DNA of 35,437 nt, from assembly GCA_016189905.1 (NCBI GenBank), contig JACPRP010000036.1:1-35437 (forward strand), written 5' to 3'. A program made the translations under genes and the position numbers. This stretch comes from Chloroflexota bacterium. GTDB taxonomy: Bacteria > Chloroflexota > UBA6077 > FW602-bin22 > JACPRP01. How positions within the stretch are numbered: the first letter of the stretch is position 1; every line of letters begins with the position of its first letter. The notes below the pieces were generated by a model. The model saw only the letters and a program-made list of their open reading frames with translations. It did not search any database and was not told the origin of the DNA. Below are positions 35,237 through 35,437 of this stretch, one piece after another.

Positions 35237-35267
35237 ATGGGCCAAGGGTTCGTGAACTCTGGCCCAT
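35237..35267 (+). promoter_or_regulatory. Stable hairpin between tRNA-Thr and tuf
   Basis: ATGGGCCA (35237-35244) pairs with TGGCCCAT (35260-35267). After a bulged A, GGGTT (35246-35250) pairs with AACTC (35255-35259, one G-T pair) under a CGTG loop. It is followed by A-rich, not T-rich, DNA, so it is not a rightward terminator. A role as processing site or tuf leader is possible. Confidence 0.5.
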
Positions 35268-35355
35268 AAAAATGTTTACGGCGTTTCGCTGGGTACCGAA
35301 ACGTCATCGTCAAGGCCGCAGGGCCGGCCTGAATCACTAGGAGGAAGCTGAGCAA

Positions 35356-35437
35356 ATGGCCAAGAAGAAGTTTGAGCGGACGAAGCCGCACGTGAACGTT
35401 GGAACTATCGGCCATATCGACCACGGCAAAACCACCC
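35356..35437 (+). CDS. tuf: Elongation factor Tu, N-terminal fragment
   Basis: The frame begins at ATG 35356 with AGGAGG 11 bases upstream and runs off the window after 27 codons. The sequence [20 protein letters not shown] then IDHGKTT matches the EF-Tu N-terminus, including the start of the G1 P-loop (GHIDHGKTT; most EF-Tu have Val where this has Ile). EF-Tu delivers aminoacyl-tRNA to the ribosome. It probably shares the promoter of the upstream tRNA-Thr, 141 bp away. Confidence 0.95.
   Translation, partial: MAKKKFERTKPHVNVGTIGHIDHGKTT

Noticed and set aside
35237..35267. Intrinsic terminator after tRNA-Thr
   Set aside because: The stem is followed by A residues rather than T residues on the plus strand.

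Overview
The window is bacterial chromosomal DNA of moderately high GC with dense gene packing and many TTG/GTG starts. It carries a replication-origin region (dnaA, DnaA boxes, obgE, nadD), a very long exopolysaccharide (EPS) operon, a catabolic-looking UbiD/flavoprotein/solute-binding-protein operon, and a tRNA-Thr/tuf junction. Lipoproteins with long Pro/Ala/Thr/Lys-rich linkers after the lipobox and the mix of UbiD-type decarboxylases with membrane pyrophosphatase fit an uncultured Chloroflexota-like lineage, but this is an inference and no taxonomic marker was compared.

Layout. 1-509: 3' end of a cupin gene, facing nadD across a perfect 16-bp hairpin. 567-4596 (minus strand): nadD, obgE and dnaA. 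The 630 bp between dnaA and obgE hold three co-oriented consensus DnaA boxes, so this is the likely oriC. 4597-5035: a divergent spacer with a sigma70-like promoter, three or four hairpins and a T-tailed terminator (a candidate small RNA), then the probable EPS promoter. 5036-22478 (plus strand): a 17-kb EPS/surface-polysaccharide operon. It encodes two paralogous clan-A-like glycosidase proteins (the second fused to an O-antigen polymerase/ligase domain), a UDP-glucuronate decarboxylase (UDP-xylose supply), a second O-antigen-ligase-type protein, an UPF0104/LPG-synthase-like membrane protein, five GT4 glycosyltransferases, a polyprenyl-phosphate sugar-1-phosphate transferase that starts the chain, a zinc-ribbon methyltransferase and a kinase-less Wzz-like chain-length protein. 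No Wzx flippase is visible.

22502-24085 (minus strand): a small unrecognised protein and an MFS transporter of the YbfB type. 24293-25039: an RlmB/TrmH-type rRNA methyltransferase. 25393-25712: the wreck of a tripartite-tricarboxylate-type binding protein. 25931-35063: a K+-dependent membrane pyrophosphatase, then UbiD decarboxylase 1, an FAD-dependent oxidoreductase, two NMT1-like lipoprotein binding proteins and UbiD decarboxylase 2. The last five look like one operon for uptake and decarboxylation/redox processing of an unknown, perhaps aromatic, acid. It has no transporter permease or ATPase and no UbiX in view. 35139-35437: tRNA-Thr(UGU) behind a strong promoter, followed by the start of tuf.

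The most unusual items are the glycosidase/O-antigen-polymerase fusion, whose polymerase half lacks the Arg of the usual SRGAWLG motif; the UbiD/flavoprotein/binding-protein cassette; and the structured RNA candidate beside dnaA.
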